Notes: generated by a model from the sequence alone, not told the origin. 32,234 bases of DNA from an uncultured Acetobacteraceae bacterium (GCA_903895595.1 CAITUP010000146.1:1-32234), one strand, 5' to 3'; shown: positions 15,425 to 23,515, counted from the first letter of the stretch. Numbers and translations: made by a program.

Positions 15425-15504
15425 ATTTCCTAAGCCTCAGGGTCAGATAATACCGCTCGCCACCCAGCCGCAAGCTCGCTACGTCAATGAAAAGGGAGAA
15501 GCCG
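15425..15504. promoter_or_regulatory. Divergent LysR/permease promoter region
   Basis: The 80-nt gap between the divergent LysR and permease genes contains TATTATC on the - strand and GATAAT on the + strand around 15445-15452, both possible -10 elements. A LysR operator would be expected here, but no clear T-N11-A palindrome could be picked out with confidence. Confidence 0.35.
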
Positions 15505-16254
15505 ATGACCGTGCCGACGATGCTGCTGGTTAGCCTGGTGATGCTGTTCACCGCGTTCCTGTCGGGCGTGTTCGGCATGGCCGGCGGGCTGATCCTGATC
15601 GGCGTGCTGTTGGCGTTGATGCCGCTGCCGGAGGCGATGGCATTGCACGCCGTCACCCAGATGGCCTCCAACGGTTGGCGCGGCTTGCTGTGGTATCGCT
15701 ACGTCCGCTGGTCCGCGACCTGGGCCTTTCTGGTCGGCTGCACCCTGGCGCTGGTCGGCTGGACGCTATGGCGTTACGTGCCATCCAAGCCGCTGGCGTT
15801 GCTGTGCCTGGGCCTTAGCCCGTTTCTGACCCGGGTGCTCCCCGCCAGCCTGCGCCCCAACCCCGACAGCAAAATCCAAGGCGCGTTGTATGGCGCCGCC
15901 TGCATGACGCTGATGCTGCTGACGGGAGTCAGCGGGCCGTTGCTGGACACGTATTTCCTCGGCGGCGGGATGGACCGGCGGCAGATCATCGCGACCAAAT
16001 CGGTCTGTCAGGTCTTCGGCCACGCGGTCAAGCTGCTGTATTTCAGTACGGTGATCGATCGGGCCGCGCCGGTCGATCCCTTGATGATGGCGCTGGCGGT
16101 CGCGGCCTCGATGGCCGGCACCAGCCTCGCCAAGCCGGTGCTCGATCGTCTGACCGACACGCAATACCGCGTCTGGGCGACGCGCATCATCACGGTCATC
16201 GCCCTTTACTATGTGGCCCAGGGCCTGTGGCTACTGGCCAAACCCCCGGTGTGA
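15505..16254 (+). CDS. TauE/SafE family permease
   Basis: A 249-residue integral membrane protein of the TauE/SafE (TSUP) family, with about eight hydrophobic segments. The N-terminal repeat carries the family signature FLSGVFGMAGGLILIGVLLA followed later by HAVTQMASNGWRGLLW; the second repeat contains GVSGPLLDTYFLGGGMDRRQ and the TKSVCQVFGHAVKL motif. Family members carry sulfite, sulfoacetate, taurine-derived or other organic anions across the inner membrane. The start at 15505 follows GGGAGAAG at good spacing; ATG at 15487 lacks this. It is divergent from the LysR gene, its likely regulator. The substrate is unknown. Confidence 0.9.
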   Translation: MTVPTMLLVSLVMLFTAFLSGVFGMAGGLILIGVLLALMPLPEAMALHAVTQMASNGWRGLLWYRYVRWSATWAFLVGCTLALVGWTLWRYVPSKPLALLCLGLSPFLTRVLPASLRPNPDSKIQGALYGAACMTLMLLTGVSGPLLDTYFLGGGMDRRQIIATKSVCQVFGHAVKLLYFSTVIDRAAPVDPLMMALAVAASMAGTSLAKPVLDRLTDTQYRVWATRIITVIALYYVAQGLWLLAKPPV

Positions 16255-16267
16255 AGGAGAATCCGCC

Positions 16268-16504
16268 ATGTCCGCCATCCTCGATCCGCTGGTCATGGAC
16301 CTCGTCCAGTTCGTGGCCAACGCACCGCGCCCGTATGAAGAGGTCATCGACGCTTGGCGCACATCCTGCCCCCGCCTGACGGTGTGGGAGGACGCGATCG
16401 ACCGAGGCTACATCGCCTGCGGCCGCGACGCCGACAAAGCCCTGGTCGTGGCAGCGACAAACGCAGGCATGCGTTTCCTGCGGGACGCCGGCCGCCTGCA
16501 CTGA
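16268..16504 (+). CDS. Small conserved protein of unknown function
   Basis: A 78-residue soluble protein. The core RPYEEVIDAWRTSCPRLTVW followed by EDAIDRGYI recurs in many small alphaproteobacterial proteins that I know only as hypothetical. The helix pattern and the later FLRDAGR segment would fit a compact winged-helix-like fold, but this is inference. AAGGAGA lies 7 nt before the ATG, so translation is well supported. It follows the permease by 13 nt and precedes ribD by 48 nt, so it may be co-transcribed with either. Confidence 0.7.
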   Translation: MSAILDPLVMDLVQFVANAPRPYEEVIDAWRTSCPRLTVWEDAIDRGYIACGRDADKALVVAATNAGMRFLRDAGRLH

Positions 16505-16552
16505 CACAGCCCGCTTTGCCCGAACCGTCGGGTCGGCTACCCTGTCGGTTCA

Positions 16553-17659
16553 ATGACAGACCATGCCTCCGACCTGACCCATATGCGTGCCGCGCTGGCC
16601 CTCGCCCGCCGAGGCCTCGGCACGACTTGGCCCAACCCCTCGGTCGGCTGCGTCATCGTCAACCAGGGCCGTGTGGTGGGCCGCGGTTTCACCAGCCCCG
16701 GCGGCCGTCCGCACGCCGAACCGAACGCGCTGGCGATGGCCGGCGCCCAGGCCAAAGGCGCCACCGCCTACGTCACGCTGGAGCCATGCTGCCATTGGGG
16801 CCAGTCGCCCCCCTGCACGGATGCGCTGATCCAGGCCGGCATCGCCCGCGTCGTCGTCGCCACGCGAGACCCCGACAAGCGCGTGGACAGCCAGGGAATC
16901 GCCCGCCTGCGCGACGCCGGCATCGACACCGAGGAAGGCCTGTGCGCCGGGGAAGCCCGCGAGACCCTCGCCGGCTTCTTCCAGCGCACCGCGACTGGGC
17001 GTCCCCTGGTAACCCTGAAACTCGCCACGACGTTGGACGGCAAAATCGCCACCCACGCCGGTGAGAGCCAATGGATCACCGGCCCCGAAGCCCGCCGCAT
17101 GGCGCATGCGATCCGCGGCCGGCACGATGCCGTCATGGTCGGCGTCGGCACCGTCCTTGCCGACAACCCCGATCTGACCTGCCGCATCCCCGGCTACGAC
17201 CGCCGCCCCGTCGTCCGCGTCGTCGCCGACAGCCACCTCCGCACACCCCTGACCGCGCGCCTTGTCGCCACCGCGCGGGACATCCCGACCTGGATGCTGA
17301 TCCGCGCCGGCACCGACAAGGACCGCCAGCACGCATTTGAAGCGGCTGGCGTCAAACTCCTGCACATTCCCGCCGCACCCGCCGGCGTCGATCTGGACAA
17401 AGCCCTGCAAGCCCTGGGCGAAGCCGGCCTCACCCGCCTGATGGTGGAGGGCGGCGGTCAAATCGCGGCTGCCCTGCTTCGCGCGGGGCTGGTGGACCGG
17501 CTCGCCTGGTTTCATGCTCCCGCGACCATGGGCGGCGACGGCTGGCCGGGCGTGCAAGCGTTCGGACTTGAAAAACTGGCCGACATGCCCCGATTTACAC
17601 GCCAACGCGTCACCCAACTCGGCGCCGACCTGCTGACCGAATTCACACGGGAAAAATAG
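16553..17659 (+). CDS. ribD: Bifunctional pyrimidine deaminase/reductase RibD
   Basis: A 368-residue bifunctional riboflavin biosynthesis enzyme: zinc-dependent deamination of the diamino-pyrimidinone phosphate, then NADPH reduction of the ribosyl side chain. The deaminase zinc site is complete: H54 and E56 (GRPHAEPNAL) with C79 and C88 (LEPCCHWGQSPPCTDA). The reductase half begins around residue 148 (LVTLKLATTLDGKIATHAGE) and ends with MVEGGGQIAAALLRAGLVDR. The E-P-C-C-H-W-G form is a variant of the usual E-P-C-S-H-x-G, with the metal ligands retained. ribE follows with no gap. In related genomes nrdR directly precedes ribD. Confidence 0.96.
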   Translation: MTDHASDLTHMRAALALARRGLGTTWPNPSVGCVIVNQGRVVGRGFTSPGGRPHAEPNALAMAGAQAKGATAYVTLEPCCHWGQSPPCTDALIQAGIARVVVATRDPDKRVDSQGIARLRDAGIDTEEGLCAGEARETLAGFFQRTATGRPLVTLKLATTLDGKIATHAGESQWITGPEARRMAHAIRGRHDAVMVGVGTVLADNPDLTCRIPGYDRRPVVRVVADSHLRTPLTARLVATARDIPTWMLIRAGTDKDRQHAFEAAGVKLLHIPAAPAGVDLDKALQALGEAGLTRLMVEGGGQIAAALLRAGLVDRLAWFHAPATMGGDGWPGVQAFGLEKLADMPRFTRQRVTQLGADLLTEFTREK

Positions 17660-18274
17660 ATGTTCACCGGTATCGTCACCGCCCTCGGCACCGTCGCCGC
17701 CATTGAGCCGCTGGGCAACGGCAAGGATATGCGCCTGACTATCGCCGCGCCGTGGGCCGACACGGCCTCGATCGCGCTCGGCGCCTCCATCGCCTGCTCC
17801 GGCTGCTGCCTGACGGCGGTGGAACTGCACGCCGACCGGTTCATCGTGGACGCCTCGGCCGAAACCCTGGCCTGCACCACGCTGGGCACCTGGAAGGTCG
17901 GTAGTCAGGTTAACCTGGAACGGTCGTTGAAAGTCGGCGACGAACTCGGCGGCCACATCGTGTCCGGGCACGTGGACGGCGTCGGCAAAACCCTTTCGAA
18001 AACCCCGGAAAACGGCTCCATCCGCTGGCGGTTCGAGGTTCCTCGCGACATTGCCCGCTTCATCGCGGCCAAGGGCAGCGTCGCCATCGACGGCGTGTCG
18101 TTGACGGTGAACGACGTCCAGGACAATACATTCGGGGTGAACATCATCCCCCATACCGCCAGCGTCACCCGCTTCGGCACTCTCGTCCCGGGCGACGCGG
18201 TCAACATCGAAATCGATATGCTGGCGCGATACGTCGCCAGACTCGGGGAAACCCATCTCGCGGAGACAAGATAA
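17660..18274 (+). CDS. ribE: Riboflavin synthase alpha chain
   Basis: A 204-residue riboflavin synthase, which dismutates two 6,7-dimethyl-8-ribityllumazines into riboflavin and the pyrimidinedione that is recycled by lumazine synthase. Two tandem lumazine-binding beta-barrels are visible: the first begins MFTGIVTALGTV with SIACSGCCLTAVEL, and the second includes LGGHIVSGHVDGVGK and GSVAIDGVSLTVNDV. Length is normal. The ATG at 17660 directly follows the ribD stop, so translation is probably coupled. The next gene starts 1 nt after its stop. The gene is called ribC in some species. Confidence 0.96.
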   Translation: MFTGIVTALGTVAAIEPLGNGKDMRLTIAAPWADTASIALGASIACSGCCLTAVELHADRFIVDASAETLACTTLGTWKVGSQVNLERSLKVGDELGGHIVSGHVDGVGKTLSKTPENGSIRWRFEVPRDIARFIAAKGSVAIDGVSLTVNDVQDNTFGVNIIPHTASVTRFGTLVPGDAVNIEIDMLARYVARLGETHLAETR

Positions 18275-18275
18275 C

Positions 18276-19433
18276 ATGGAGAACCTGGCCCTCCACGAGC
18301 ATGTGCTTCGCGCCGAGCTCTCGACCTACCTCGCCAGCGCCGAGGAACTGATCGAGGAAGCACGCAACGGCCGCATGTTTATCCTCGTCGACGACGAAGA
18401 CCGGGAAAACGAAGGCGATCTGATCATCCCGGCGCAGTTCGCGACCCCGGATGCGATCAACTTCATGGCGCGCCATGCCCGCGGCCTGATCTGCCTCGCG
18501 CTGACACAGCAACGCGTCGATAAGCTCGGCCTGTCGCTCATGAGCCAGCAGAACGGCACGCGGCATCAGACGGCGTTCACGGTGTCGATCGAGGCCCGCG
18601 AAGGCGTCACCACCGGCATCTCCGCGCACGATCGCGCCCATACGATCGCCGTGGCGACGAACCCGGACAGCACGCGCGACGACATCACCACGCCCGGCCA
18701 CGTGTTCCCGCTGCTGGCCCGCGAAGGCGGTACCTTGGTGCGCGCCGGCCATACCGAGGCCTCGGTCGATATCGCCCGCAAAGCCGGCCTCGCCCCCGCC
18801 GCCGTGATCTGCGAGATCATGAACGACGACGGCACCATGGCCCGCCTGCCCGACCTCGTGACCTTCGGCCAGAAGCACAATCTGAAGCTCGGCACCATCG
18901 CCGACCTGATCGCGCATCGCCGCCTGACCGAACGCCTCGTGCGCAAGGTCGAGGAAGGCACCTACCAGCACCCGGCCGGCGGCGAGTGGAAAGCCATCGT
19001 CTATGCCAACACCGTCGAATACCAGGAGCATCTGGTGCTGGTGAAAGGCGATATCTCCGGCCCCGAACCGGTACTGGTGCGCATGCATGCTGTCGATCTG
19101 TTGGACGACATGACCAGCGCGCCGCACTGGATCGCCATCCATAACTCCATGCATGCCATCGCCGAGGCCGGCCGCGGCATCGTCGTGATGGTACGCGAGC
19201 ACCACAAGACCGCCCTCGCCGAACGTGTCCGCCTGCTCGGTACCTCCCCCCGGCCGCAGCGCGCGCTGCGCGATTACGGCATCGGGGCGCAGATCCTGCT
19301 GGACCTCGGCGTCAAGGACATGATCCTGCTGACCAACCGCCGTCGCACCGTGGTCGGCCTGGAAGGCTACGGCCTGAACATCCTCGAACAGCGGCCCATC
19401 CCGAACATCGTCAACGAGAAGCCCAAGACATGA
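18276..19433 (+). CDS. ribB: 3,4-dihydroxy-2-butanone-4-phosphate synthase with degenerate GCHII domain
   Basis: A 385-residue two-domain protein. The N-terminal domain (to about residue 220) is a complete DHBP synthase, making the four-carbon unit from ribulose-5-phosphate: DDEDRENEGDL (acidic loop, about 39-49), C73, TPGHVFPL, and RAGHTEASVD with H159 and E161. The C-terminal domain has the GTP cyclohydrolase II fold (RALRDYGIGAQILLDLGVKD, RTVVGLEGYGLNI). However, the zinc site, normally HSECLTGD...RCDCG, reads RMHAVDLLDDMTSAPHWI, so all three zinc cysteines are gone. GTP opening must then be done by a separate RibA elsewhere. This matches the RibBX type known from some proteobacteria. It overlaps ribH by 4 nt. 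Confidence 0.95.
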   Translation: MENLALHEHVLRAELSTYLASAEELIEEARNGRMFILVDDEDRENEGDLIIPAQFATPDAINFMARHARGLICLALTQQRVDKLGLSLMSQQNGTRHQTAFTVSIEAREGVTTGISAHDRAHTIAVATNPDSTRDDITTPGHVFPLLAREGGTLVRAGHTEASVDIARKAGLAPAAVICEIMNDDGTMARLPDLVTFGQKHNLKLGTIADLIAHRRLTERLVRKVEEGTYQHPAGGEWKAIVYANTVEYQEHLVLVKGDISGPEPVLVRMHAVDLLDDMTSAPHWIAIHNSMHAIAEAGRGIVVMVREHHKTALAERVRLLGTSPRPQRALRDYGIGAQILLDLGVKDMILLTNRRRTVVGLEGYGLNILEQRPIPNIVNEKPKT

Positions 19434-19912
19434 GCACGCAAGACGCCGCACTCCCCTCCGCCCCCAAGGTCGAGGGGCCCGCGCCGCGCGTGCTGATCGT
19501 ACGCGCACCGTATTATCGCGATGTGATCGACGGGCTGACCGTCGGGGCAGTGCGCATCCTGACCGAAGCCGGGGCGAGCCACGAAATCCTGGACATCGCC
19601 GGCGCCTACGAGCTGCCGCAGGCGATCCGTCTGGTGGTGCGCGGCAACCAGCGCTTCGACGCGTTTGTGGCCCTGGGCTGCATCGTGCGTGGCGAGACCG
19701 ATCACTACGACTTCATCTGCAAGGCCACGATGGACGGCATGATGAACGTCGCGTTGCAATTCGGTCTGTGCACCGGCACCGGCCTGCTGACCTGCGACAC
19801 TCTGGCGCAGGCCGAGGCTCGGTCGGGCCAGGACGGTCACAACAAGGGCGCCGAGGCCGCCGCCGCCGCGCTGCTGCAAATCAACGCCGCCCGCCGCTTC
19901 GGCGCCGCTTGA
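19430..19912 (+). CDS. ribH: 6,7-dimethyl-8-ribityllumazine synthase
   Basis: A 160-residue lumazine synthase condensing the RibD product with the RibB product to form the riboflavin precursor. The core starts at PRVLIVRAPYYRDVIDGLTV; IAGAYELPQAIRL is the substrate loop, and ALGCIVRGETDHYDFIC contains the catalytic-histidine region (RGETxHxD). The C-terminal NKGAEAAAAALLQINA helix is typical. The first 18 residues before the core are an unconserved extension. Its ATG overlaps the ribB stop by 4 nt (ATGA), and its stop overlaps the nusB start by 1 nt (TGATG). Confidence 0.96.
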   Translation: MSTQDAALPSAPKVEGPAPRVLIVRAPYYRDVIDGLTVGAVRILTEAGASHEILDIAGAYELPQAIRLVVRGNQRFDAFVALGCIVRGETDHYDFICKATMDGMMNVALQFGLCTGTGLLTCDTLAQAEARSGQDGHNKGAEAAAAALLQINAARRFGAA

Positions 19913-20388
19913 TGGTCGAGGCCCCGAAAACCCGCCCCCGCACCGCATCGCGGGTGGCGGCGGTTCAAGCGCTGTTTCAAAGCGAACAGGCCGGCGACAA
20001 CGCCGAGACTGTGATCGACCAGTTCGTTCGTCACCGCCTGGGCGATTTGGCCGGTTCGGACGGGTTCGAGGATGGGCGTATCCCCGACGCCGAGGTGCCG
20101 CTGTTCGCCGCCATCGTCCGTGGCGCGGTGCGCCAGCAGGATACGATCGATGCGATGCTGAGCGATGCGCTGCCGGCCGATTGGCCTCTGGCACGCATCG
20201 ATCCGGTGCTGCGCGCGCTCCTGCGCTGCGCGGGCGGGGAGCTGGCGGGGGCGAGTGCCGCCCCGGCGAAGGTGATCATCAACGAATATCTGGATGTGGT
20301 CCGGGGGTTCCTGACGGGGCCGGAGCCGGGGATCGCGAACGCGGTGCTGGACCGGTTGGCGCGGTTGTTGAGGGTTGGGGAATTCTGA
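19912..20388 (+). CDS. nusB: Transcription antitermination factor NusB
   Basis: A 158-residue NusB, an all-helical RNA-binding factor that joins NusE (S10) on boxA RNA for rRNA antitermination. RTASRVAAVQALFQSEQAGD is the conserved N-terminal arginine-rich helix. The C-terminal half has WPLARIDPVLRALLRCAGGE and the INEYLDVVRGF...GIANAVLDRLAR signature. The internal loop (residues 48-60) is longer than in E. coli, as usual in this class. ribH-nusB coupling is standard in Alphaproteobacteria. Here the thiL gene that often follows is replaced by an HNH endonuclease gene overlapping the last 14 nt. Confidence 0.95.
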   Translation: MVEAPKTRPRTASRVAAVQALFQSEQAGDNAETVIDQFVRHRLGDLAGSDGFEDGRIPDAEVPLFAAIVRGAVRQQDTIDAMLSDALPADWPLARIDPVLRALLRCAGGELAGASAAPAKVIINEYLDVVRGFLTGPEPGIANAVLDRLARLLRVGEF

Positions 20389-21508
20389 GGGGGGAGCTAC
20401 TCTGTCTTTCGCGGCATTCCACCGGTATCTGAGCCACGATTTTCGCTCGGCCAGAACGGGACGGCCGCTCGGGGCGGATGCGGCTGTCGATTACCGGTCC
20501 CGATTGCGGCGGCTGGAACAGGCATTGGGAACGCCCCTTGAAAATGCCCCTGCGATGCTGTTGCGTACGCTGGCATCGACACTGAAGAACGATCCGCGCG
20601 TTGTCGGGATAACGTCCACCAAATTTATCGGCGATGTCGGTGTTGCGCTTCGCGCCTATGCCGGTTTCCTTGATAGTTGGCACGGCGAAGAAGCGCTGCG
20701 TTTGCTTCCCGCGCGCATCCTGGTTGCCGAGTTGGCCGCTTTGGGTTTCAGCCATACCCAGGCCCCGGGCCAGATATTCGTGCGGATGCAGCGGCAGGAG
20801 ATTGTGCTTTACGTCGCTAACGGATCGGTTGTGGTGCATCCGGCGTTCGAGGCACGCTATGACATACTTGCCGATGGTCAGGCGCCCATGCGCTTTTGCC
20901 ATCATGCCGAGTTGCGGGAATTCCCCGAACAGGACACGGGTGACGGACCGGTGCATTACGGCATTCGGTTCGGTTTTGTCGCGATCGAGCCGCTCCGTTG
21001 GTTTATCGAAAAACTACAGGTGTCCATGGAATTCGCCAGTCCGGCCAATCCCGAGAATACGATCGGGGACGACTTACGGAATACCGAAACCGAAACATCT
21101 GTCCTGGCCAAAGCGCGAATCGGCCAGGGCCGGTTCAGGACAGACCTTTTGCATTACTGGCAAGGGCGCTGTGCCGTAACCGGCGTCGATAATCCGGCGC
21201 TGCTGCGCGCGTCGCATATCAAACCATGGAGCGTCAGCACGGACACCGAACGATTGGATCCATTCAACGGACTGCTGCTCGCGGTTCATTTGGATGCTCT
21301 GTTCGACCGGGCCTTCATCACGTTTCAGGACGGTGGTGAGATGCATATCTCTCGCCGGTTGAACGAACGGGAAAAGACCGTCTTCGGTCTTGCGGAACCA
21401 GCGGGAAAATTACTGCTCGCGGTGCCGCACCTTGAATATATGCGGCACCATCGCAGTCGGTTCGATGCGGACGAATTTGGTTCTTATACCAACCGAACTA
21501 ACCATTGA
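20375..21508 (+). CDS. HNH endonuclease
   Basis: A protein of up to 377 residues whose C-terminal part (about residues 260-340) is an HNH_2-type nuclease domain: LLHYWQGRCAVTGVDNPALL, then RASHIKPWSVS, then DPFNGLLLAVHLDALFDRAF. These supply the H of ASHIKPW, the N of FNGLLL and the H of VHLD. The N-terminal 250 residues have no recognised domain; they may recognise modified or specific DNA. The start is unclear. The frame opens with TTG at 20375 inside nusB, while the best Shine-Dalgarno-like sequence (GGGGGGAG, 20389-20396) points to a CTG at 20402; the first in-frame ATG is far inside. Base composition is lower in GC than nusB. It is probably a defence-type nuclease acquired behind the rib operon. 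The role is inference. Confidence 0.8.
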   Translation: MGNSEGGATLSFAAFHRYLSHDFRSARTGRPLGADAAVDYRSRLRRLEQALGTPLENAPAMLLRTLASTLKNDPRVVGITSTKFIGDVGVALRAYAGFLDSWHGEEALRLLPARILVAELAALGFSHTQAPGQIFVRMQRQEIVLYVANGSVVVHPAFEARYDILADGQAPMRFCHHAELREFPEQDTGDGPVHYGIRFGFVAIEPLRWFIEKLQVSMEFASPANPENTIGDDLRNTETETSVLAKARIGQGRFRTDLLHYWQGRCAVTGVDNPALLRASHIKPWSVSTDTERLDPFNGLLLAVHLDALFDRAFITFQDGGEMHISRRLNEREKTVFGLAEPAGKLLLAVPHLEYMRHHRSRFDADEFGSYTNRTNH

Positions 21509-21527
21509 CGCACCGGAATTCGCCACG

Positions 21528-21612
21528 TCGTCATGCTGACGAAGGTCAGCATCCACGATTTTTTTGGTGGCGGCTAGCAAGTCGTGGATGCCGACCTGCG
21601 TCGGCATGACGA
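21528..21612. repeat. Nested palindromic intergenic repeat
   Basis: Two 31-nt arms at 21528-21558 and 21582-21612 are inverted copies with 28 of 31 matches. Each arm is itself a perfect 8-bp hairpin: ATGCTGAC-GAAG-GTCAGCAT on the left and ATGCCGAC-CTGC-GTCGGCAT on the right. Two of the three differences between arms are a T-A pair replaced by a C-G pair, so each hairpin remains perfectly paired. The third difference lies in the loop. It could act as a bidirectional terminator after the HNH gene or be a mobile palindromic repeat. Confidence 0.75.
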
Positions 21613-21653
21613 GTTGGCACGGACCGGTGTGTCAATGGTGAGGGCGGCTGGTA

Positions 21654-22550
21654 TTAACCATCCCCCTTCGGCAGCTCGATCCCCGTCAGCTGCTCCCAAA
21701 CCCGAATCACAAACGAATCGTCCTTCATCCCCTGCCCGTTCGCCGCCGCCGCCAGGAACAACTGGTGCGCCGCCGCGGCCATCGGCAGCGGGAATGTCAG
21801 CTGCCGCGCCTGATCCAGCACGATCCCCAAATCCTTGACGAAGATATTCACCGCCGACAGCGGCGTATCGTCTCCCGCCAGAATATGCGGCACCCGGTTT
21901 TGCCACATCCAGGACGATCCGGCCGATTCCGAAATCACATCGTACAGGGTCTGAGGATCGGCCCCGGCGCGAATGCCCAGCGCCAACGCCTCGGCCGCTG
22001 TGGCGATATGCACACCGGCGAGCAACTGGTTGACCATTTTCACCGTGCTGCCGACCCCGACCGCATCGCCCAGGCGCCAGACTTTCGTCGAAATCGCCTC
22101 CAGCACCGGTTCGGCCTTGGCGAACGCGGCCTCCGGCCCGGAACCCATCACCGTCATCGTGCCGGCATGCGCGCCGACCTTGCCGCCGGAGACTGGGGAA
22201 TCCAGCATCAGGAACCCGGCCTCGGTAATCCGGGTTTCCAGGGCGCGCGCGGCTTCCGGCGCGATCGTGGCGCAGCACAGGATGACCGCGCCCTTGTTCA
22301 GATGCCCCAGACAACCTTGCGCGCCGAACAAGACCTCATTCGTCTGGGCGGCGTTGACAACGAACACCACGACGGCTTCCAGATCGGCCGGGAACTCGGC
22401 TGGGGACGCCACCGCCGCACCGCCTGCCGCCACGAATTCCGCCCGCCCGGCCTCGCGGGTTTCGCAGCCCGTTACCGTGTGCCCTTTACGGACCAGATTC
22501 GACGCCGCGCCCATGCCCATCGTGCCCAGGCCGATTACACCGACTTTCAT
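21654..22550 (-). CDS. ltnD: 3-hydroxyisobutyrate dehydrogenase-family enzyme, probably L-threonate dehydrogenase
   Basis: A 298-residue NAD(P)-dependent beta-hydroxyacid dehydrogenase. The N-terminal Rossmann motif is KVGVIGLGTMGMGAA. The substrate-binding SGG loop is at 121-123 (LDSPVSGGKVGA), and the catalytic lysine is K171 (GSTVKMVNQLLAG). The stretch AVVVFVVNAAQTNEVLFG is characteristic of the L-threonate dehydrogenase (LtnD) branch, which makes 2-oxotetronate. The sub-family call rests on memory of those sequences and is less certain than the family call. The start at 22550 has GGGAG upstream; longer frames have no support. Its usual ltn partners (kinase, isomerase, aldolase) are not in the window. 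It lies 14 nt downstream of the proline iminopeptidase gene on the same strand. Confidence 0.85.
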   Translation of the reverse strand: MKVGVIGLGTMGMGAASNLVRKGHTVTGCETREAGRAEFVAAGGAAVASPAEFPADLEAVVVFVVNAAQTNEVLFGAQGCLGHLNKGAVILCCATIAPEAARALETRITEAGFLMLDSPVSGGKVGAHAGTMTVMGSGPEAAFAKAEPVLEAISTKVWRLGDAVGVGSTVKMVNQLLAGVHIATAAEALALGIRAGADPQTLYDVISESAGSSWMWQNRVPHILAGDDTPLSAVNIFVKDLGIVLDQARQLTFPLPMAAAAHQLFLAAAANGQGMKDDSFVIRVWEQLTGIELPKGDG

Positions 22551-22564
22551 TCTTGAAACTCCCT

Positions 22565-23515
22565 TTATCGCCCGACGCGAAACCGTTCGACTGCCGTCAC
22601 CAGTGCCCGCCTGATACCCGTCTCCAACGCCGAGTGCCCAGCGTCCGGCACCACCGTCAGCCGCGCTTTCGGCCAAGCGTCCACCAGATCGAACGCGGTT
22701 TTCGCCGGACAGACCATGTCGTACCGCCCTTGCACGATTTCCGCGGGAATATGCGCGATCCGAGGCATGCCGCCCAGCAGGCCCTCGGGCGGCAGAAACA
22801 GATTATGGACGAAGTAGTGGGCTTCGATCCGAGCCAACCCCAAAGCGGTGCGATCCTGAGCGAAGGCGGCGACGGTGTCGGGGCTGGGCAGCAGCGTGCT
22901 GCACGTGCCCTCGTACACCGACCATTCCCGCGCGGCGGGCAGATGGACGGCGGGATCCGGGTTCGTGAGTCGGCGCATATAGGCGCCCAGGATATCGTCC
23001 CGTTCAGCCGCCGGAATGTGCCCGACGAACGCGGCGTGCGCTTCGGGGAACACGAGGCCCATGCCGTTCAGGAACCAATCGACCTCCGACTGGCGGCCCA
23101 GAAAGATGCCGCGCAGAACGCAGCCGGACACGCGGTCGGGATACGCCTGCGCATAGGCCAGCGCGAGCGTGGAACCCCAGGACCCGCCGAACAGCAGAAA
23201 CCGCTCCACGCCGAGGTGGCGGCGGAGTTGTTCGATGTCCTCCACCAAATGCGGTGTGGAATTGTCCGCCAAGCCGCCCAAGGGCCGAGACCGCCCGGCA
23301 CCGCGCTGGTCGTAGATGATGACCCGCCAGAACGTGGGGTCGAAGAAACGCCGATGCACCGGGCCGGCGCCGGCGCCCGGGCCGCCGTGCAGAAACAGCA
23401 CAGGGCGGCCGCGCGGGTTGCCCGACTGCTCCCAGTACATCACATGGCGTTCGGACAGCGGCAGGTAGCCGGTCTCGTAAGGGCCGATATCGGGAAACAG
23501 ATCACCACGGGGCAT
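22565..23515 (-). CDS. pip: Proline iminopeptidase
   Basis: A 316-residue alpha/beta-hydrolase that removes N-terminal proline from peptides. The oxyanion motif is HGGPGAGAG (about 43-51), followed by DQRGAGRSRP, nucleophile S112 in FGGSWGSTLALAYA, the acid in VQGRYDMVCP and the histidine in DAGHSAL, all complete. The ATG at 23515 begins the conserved MPRGDLFPDI start. No Shine-Dalgarno sequence is present; TTGCCC-16-TATACC lies just upstream, placing the transcription start at the ATG, so the mRNA is probably leaderless. The first 18 codons and the promoter are duplicated at 25778-25870 across an inserted restriction-modification-like unit, yet the gene itself is intact. ltnD follows 14 nt after the stop. 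Confidence 0.95.
   Translation of the reverse strand: MPRGDLFPDIGPYETGYLPLSERHVMYWEQSGNPRGRPVLFLHGGPGAGAGPVHRRFFDPTFWRVIIYDQRGAGRSRPLGGLADNSTPHLVEDIEQLRRHLGVERFLLFGGSWGSTLALAYAQAYPDRVSGCVLRGIFLGRQSEVDWFLNGMGLVFPEAHAAFVGHIPAAERDDILGAYMRRLTNPDPAVHLPAAREWSVYEGTCSTLLPSPDTVAAFAQDRTALGLARIEAHYFVHNLFLPPEGLLGGMPRIAHIPAEIVQGRYDMVCPAKTAFDLVDAWPKARLTVVPDAGHSALETGIRRALVTAVERFRVGR

Noticed and set aside
15425-16552. FMN riboswitch ahead of the permease or rib genes
   Set aside because: The conserved RFN core sequences were not seen upstream of 16553 or 15505, and the short gaps leave no room for the full structure.
16550-18277. Very long open frame on the - strand opposite ribD and ribE
   Set aside because: A typical antisense shadow in GC-rich DNA: the + strand genes have complete conserved motifs and coupled starts, while the antisense product is low-complexity Gly, Ala and Arg.
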